64,000 nucleotides of DNA from Liolophura sinensis. Taxonomy: Eukaryota; Mollusca; Polyplacophora; Chitonida; Chitonidae. The DNA is taken from NCBI RefSeq assembly GCF_032854445.1, contig NC_088295.1:35992510-36056509 (forward strand). The letters are read 5' to 3'. The translations under genes were made by a program, and so were the position numbers. Below, one piece after another: positions 62,501 to 64,000 of the stretch (within the stretch, counting starts at the first letter, position 1; every line of letters starts with the position of its first letter). Under the pieces are notes generated by a model. That model saw only the letters and a program-made list of their open reading frames with translations. It did not search any database and had not been told where the DNA came from.

Positions 62501-63601
62501 ACGAGTGTAGAGAGGGCTGCAGCGTATTTGAAGGAGTATGTGGGGCATATGAAAATTGTTCTGTGGAATGCGAAAGCTTTTCAGTCAATCCGTTTCAGTC
62601 TGGACAAGTCTCGTGGCCTGTTGAGCACTGTCAATGCATTTTCTTCACCTATAAAGCGACATTTTTGTGATCTAGCTCCAGCCTATGAAAATTTGGTTAA
62701 GGTGATAGGTTTCTCAAAATATTTCTTTTTCAAGAGTAGGAAAGTACAAATTGAACTGGTGATATCTTCTTTGAAGGCTGTGCTAGAAATCCTTGATAGT
62801 GCAATTCTTTCTGCCACATGCAGTCTGGGAGAACTACAGGTTCCAGAAATCAACACTGAGGAAAACCATGAAAGCTGTAATCAATGTTTCCATTATATCC
62901 ACACCTCTTTACAGTCTACTGCTGCTTCAGACTTTATTTCGCTGGAAGCAAATCAGTCTTCAGGACATTCCTCTAACAACATGTACTCCCCTTCTGAACC
63001 AACATCGGAACATTCAAGTGCCGATGAGCAGAGTCAGATCCCCAAATTCAATTTTAATACAAGTTGGTTACTTAAAGACATTTTGGCAACTTTCGAAAGA
63101 CTGAAGAAAACCTTTGAGAATGGTCACTTAGATTGTTCGTGGAAAGGCACTAGGATGCTTGAGGAAATCACAGAAAAGCTGTTATTGCCTGATGAAATGA
63201 GACATGGTATTTTATATGGTGGTCAAGGCATCTGGTTACAGCAAACTTTATCAAAGAAAAAGTACTACCAGTTGATGAGCTTCAGAGGAGAGATATTGAG
63301 GATTAATCAGCTGTTACAGAAATATAATGAGCGAAAGCTTACACTCCAGCATCTACAAAGATCAAAACGTAAAATGCTAAATAAGAGATGGAATGTTTTC
63401 AGTATTTATACTGATAAGCTCAGCCATGCATCACTACAAAGACTTCAAGATCAGTCTAAAATATTGAATGAATGTTTATTGTGCCTTGAAAGTGCCAGAT
63501 ATCCAGAAATTCAAACATACAAGACGGATGAGATGCGGGAAAGACTGCAGCATCTTGTGGAACGAATACCAGCGGCCATTGAGCTGTGTCAAAAGGGACT
63601 G
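50510..63601 (+). CDS. Gene B: TEX15-like DUF3715 protein, at least 2,765 codons, 3' end beyond window
   Basis: Exons: 50510-50588, 50825-50975, 51621-51777, 52783-52886, 53286-53429, 53868-55108, 55844-55950, 56508-57163, 57947-63601 (donor at 63602). The start ATG 50510 gives an N-terminus with LNFSIPKVKRK, matching gene A's GFSIPKKS. The DUF3715 domain follows: VSIVERSYLEPAY, RHSKDLTDQYMFMA, then ALGNSKSGVSLWKHADVQLC, EPTPNYDCHISA, and FFYEYTDEALP with PRQCLPYAILTY. Exon 51621-51777 encodes the domain in two frames; a -1 shift at 51702-51708 is needed for continuity, otherwise the product stops after about 135 aa. Downstream come disordered Ser/Pro/Lys-rich sequence, proline repeats, SUMO motifs, an RS region and a helical C-terminal region resembling TEX15. 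Human TEX15 supports piRNA-directed transposon silencing in the male germline; a similar role is inferred. It lies about 9 kb downstream of its paralogue, gene A, in the same orientation. Confidence 0.82.
51702..51708 (+). other. In-phase -1 slippery heptamer CCCTTTC at the gene B frame switch
   Basis: The incoming frame reads GAC CCT TTC, so the heptamer is phased C CCT TTC as required for a simultaneous -1 slip. After the slip the next codons are CTT GGC TAC, giving DPFLGYSIAKNG, which continues the conserved domain and fits the phase of the next exon. A one-base deletion or sequencing error in this C/T-rich stretch explains the same facts. Confidence 0.5.
52216..52290 (-). mobile_element. 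SINE family 1 tail fragment, minus strand
   Basis: TTGTTTTACGCTGTACTTAA then GAATATTTCACTTACACATT and a CAGCATTATGG block. It lies in gene B's intron 51778-52782. Confidence 0.65.
52345..52480 (+). mobile_element. SINE family 3 fragment
   Basis: CCACCAGTATGGTGTGCATA and a GAAAAATTCTTGATTATAAA tail match the family-3 copy at 3120-3315. It is in the same gene B intron as two family-1 copies. Confidence 0.55.
52496..52728 (-). mobile_element. SINE family 1, minus strand, nearly complete
   Basis: The plus strand shows GATTGGTGTTTTACGGCATA, AAGAATATTTCACTTATACG, a degenerate middle, then CATGAGCTGGACTTGAACTC (the reverse B box) and GACTCCTGGGTCATTACACT. It ends about 55 bases before the acceptor of gene B exon 52783-52886. 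Confidence 0.85.
56000..56190 (+). mobile_element. Possible SINE remnant
   Basis: A TCTGCCAGGTACTTGGTGGT-type middle and a CTACGGTGTATAAAAACCCT tail with AATCAATCAATTAC resemble the ends of other SINEs here. It is strongly diverged. It lies in gene B's intron 55951-56507. Confidence 0.35.
57253..57547 (+). repeat. Segment duplicated ~174 bp apart (copies ~118 bp)
   Basis: Copies at 57255-57372 and 57429-57547 share AAATTTTGTGTGCAGGTTTA, AACAGCCAAAAATATTACCC and TTGAGAATGCCATGTCCTTA with few differences. It lies in gene B's intron 57164-57946. Confidence 0.88.
57604..57835 (+). repeat. Degenerate ~38-bp minisatellite, about 6 copies
   Basis: Units of the form ATAATATTCCTGGCCATTTT followed by AAAAATGAGGGCTACATG, with length variants. 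It is in the same gene B intron, directly after the duplicated segment. Confidence 0.85.
58586..58880 (+). other. Proline-rich repeat coding region in gene B
   Basis: The large last exon encodes about a dozen imperfect repeats of the type SLPVPAPT (for example TSLPVPAPTSLPVPAP). Drift such as LLPVSVPT and ALPVPVQT marks it as a coding minisatellite that has partly decayed. It is likely a flexible linker; no binding partner can be named. Confidence 0.85.
59297..61387 (+). other. Cluster of SUMO-consensus motifs in gene B
   Basis: Six hydrophobic-Lys-X-Glu motifs are read from the translation: VKTE (59297), VKAE (59372), VKQE (59483), IKPE (59702), FKIE (60995), IKLE (61376). They surround the RS region. 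SUMO attachment is typical of chromatin-silencing proteins, but here it is motif-based only. Confidence 0.6.
60010..60850 (+). other. RS-rich region of gene B
   Basis: A dense run of Arg-Ser and Ser-Pro-Arg dipeptides, for example RSRSHSPRRRHSGHSSSSG and RSRSNSRSRY, about 280 codons long. RS regions are phosphorylated by SR kinases and found in splicing and other nuclear proteins. I do not recall a comparable RS region in vertebrate TEX15, so it may be lineage-specific. Confidence 0.8.
61735..63601 (+). other. Helical TEX15-like C-terminal region of gene B
   Basis: After the disordered part the translation becomes ordered and helix-rich. PLHTWLSLFIPSSS, VKDWFATFINPGAKYFNAV, ILYGGQGIWLQQTLSKKKYY and NKRWNVFSIYTDKL are typical. 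The order of hydrophobic and charged positions suggests the TEX15 C-terminal domain, but I recognise it only weakly. Gene A has nothing like it. The coding exon ends at a GTAAGG donor (63602), so more follows outside the window. Confidence 0.5.
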
Positions 63602-64000
63602 GTAAGGCTTGTTAAATTAAATTATTTTAATGTAGCTATGCAGTGGTTATCCCATCAGCATATTATGACAAAATATGATGATGTCGGTTGATCAGTGCAT
63701 GTGAATGACATGATCACTGTACAAGTCACAACTGTTGTCACATTTGCTATTCTGTTTGATATTGAGGTAAAATCTTGATCAAATTTCTGTGACATGTTTC
63801 CATGACAAAAAATGTTAAATTTGAAGAATTTGATTGCCAAACCGCTTGAGATAAAGACTCCATAATTGGAATGCTAATTCAAATTGAAGTGGACTAGCTT
63901 TGTTAAACTGCCAGGGTTGTTTGGCCAAGTTTCTAGTTGCCATGGTCAAAAAAATTAACATGCATGTAGCAAGCTTCAGTGATGTGATTGCAATAGAAGT
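63602..64000 (+). other. Gene B intron, continues past the window
   Basis: AT-rich sequence after the donor at 63602. Frame read-through stops at 63689-63691. Nothing else was seen. Confidence 0.6.

Overview
This is animal (eukaryotic) nuclear DNA: intron-rich split genes, GT-AG splice sites, and many degenerate transposons and minisatellites. The protein similarities are metazoan. The dispersed tRNA-derived SINEs, with 3' ends like GAGTACGGCGTAAAACACC or GAGTACGACGTTAAACCCC plus (CACT)n, are of a kind I associate with molluscs. A lophotrochozoan, most likely a mollusc, is my best guess; this is inference.

Layout. (1) 1-22099, plus strand: the last 17 coding exons of the tuberin gene TSC2 (1,111 codons plus stop). 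They include the Akt-site exon and the whole Rap/Rheb-GAP domain with its catalytic asparagine; the 5' part lies off the left edge. The introns are full of minisatellites, and two arrays are built from exon ends with their splice donors. (2) 24375-29731, minus strand: a compact four-exon gene for an unrecognised 206-aa protein with two membrane segments, tail-to-tail with TSC2. A CRE-like promoter site lies just upstream of its ATG, and intron 3 holds two terminal-inverted-repeat elements. (3) 29.8-35.4 kb: gene-poor DNA with 45-bp and 38-bp arrays. (4) 35409-41349, plus: gene A, complete in five coding exons (1,250 aa), with an N-terminal TASOR/TEX15-type DUF3715 domain and a long disordered tail. 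(5) 41.35-50.5 kb: transposon-rich spacer with a decayed Tc1 transposase, a full-length SINE with a perfect 14-bp target duplication, and a near-perfect 77-bp-arm hairpin. (6) 50510 to beyond 63601, plus: gene B, a paralogue of A in the same orientation. It has the same kind of DUF3715 domain followed by proline repeats, clustered SUMO-consensus motifs, an RS-rich region and a helical TEX15-like C-terminal region. It continues off the right edge.

Genes A and B share a start motif (FSIPK) and three intron positions with identical phase, so they are an old tandem duplication. In other animals, DUF3715 proteins (TASOR in the HUSH complex, TEX15 in piRNA-directed silencing) act in transposon repression. 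Their role here is inferred from family only. The most unusual observation is in gene B: the conserved domain is encoded in two reading frames of one exon. The switch falls on a consensus -1 slippery heptamer (CCCTTTC, 51702-51708) in the correct phase. This is either a one-base assembly or sequencing error, a real disabling deletion, or a programmed -1 frameshift.
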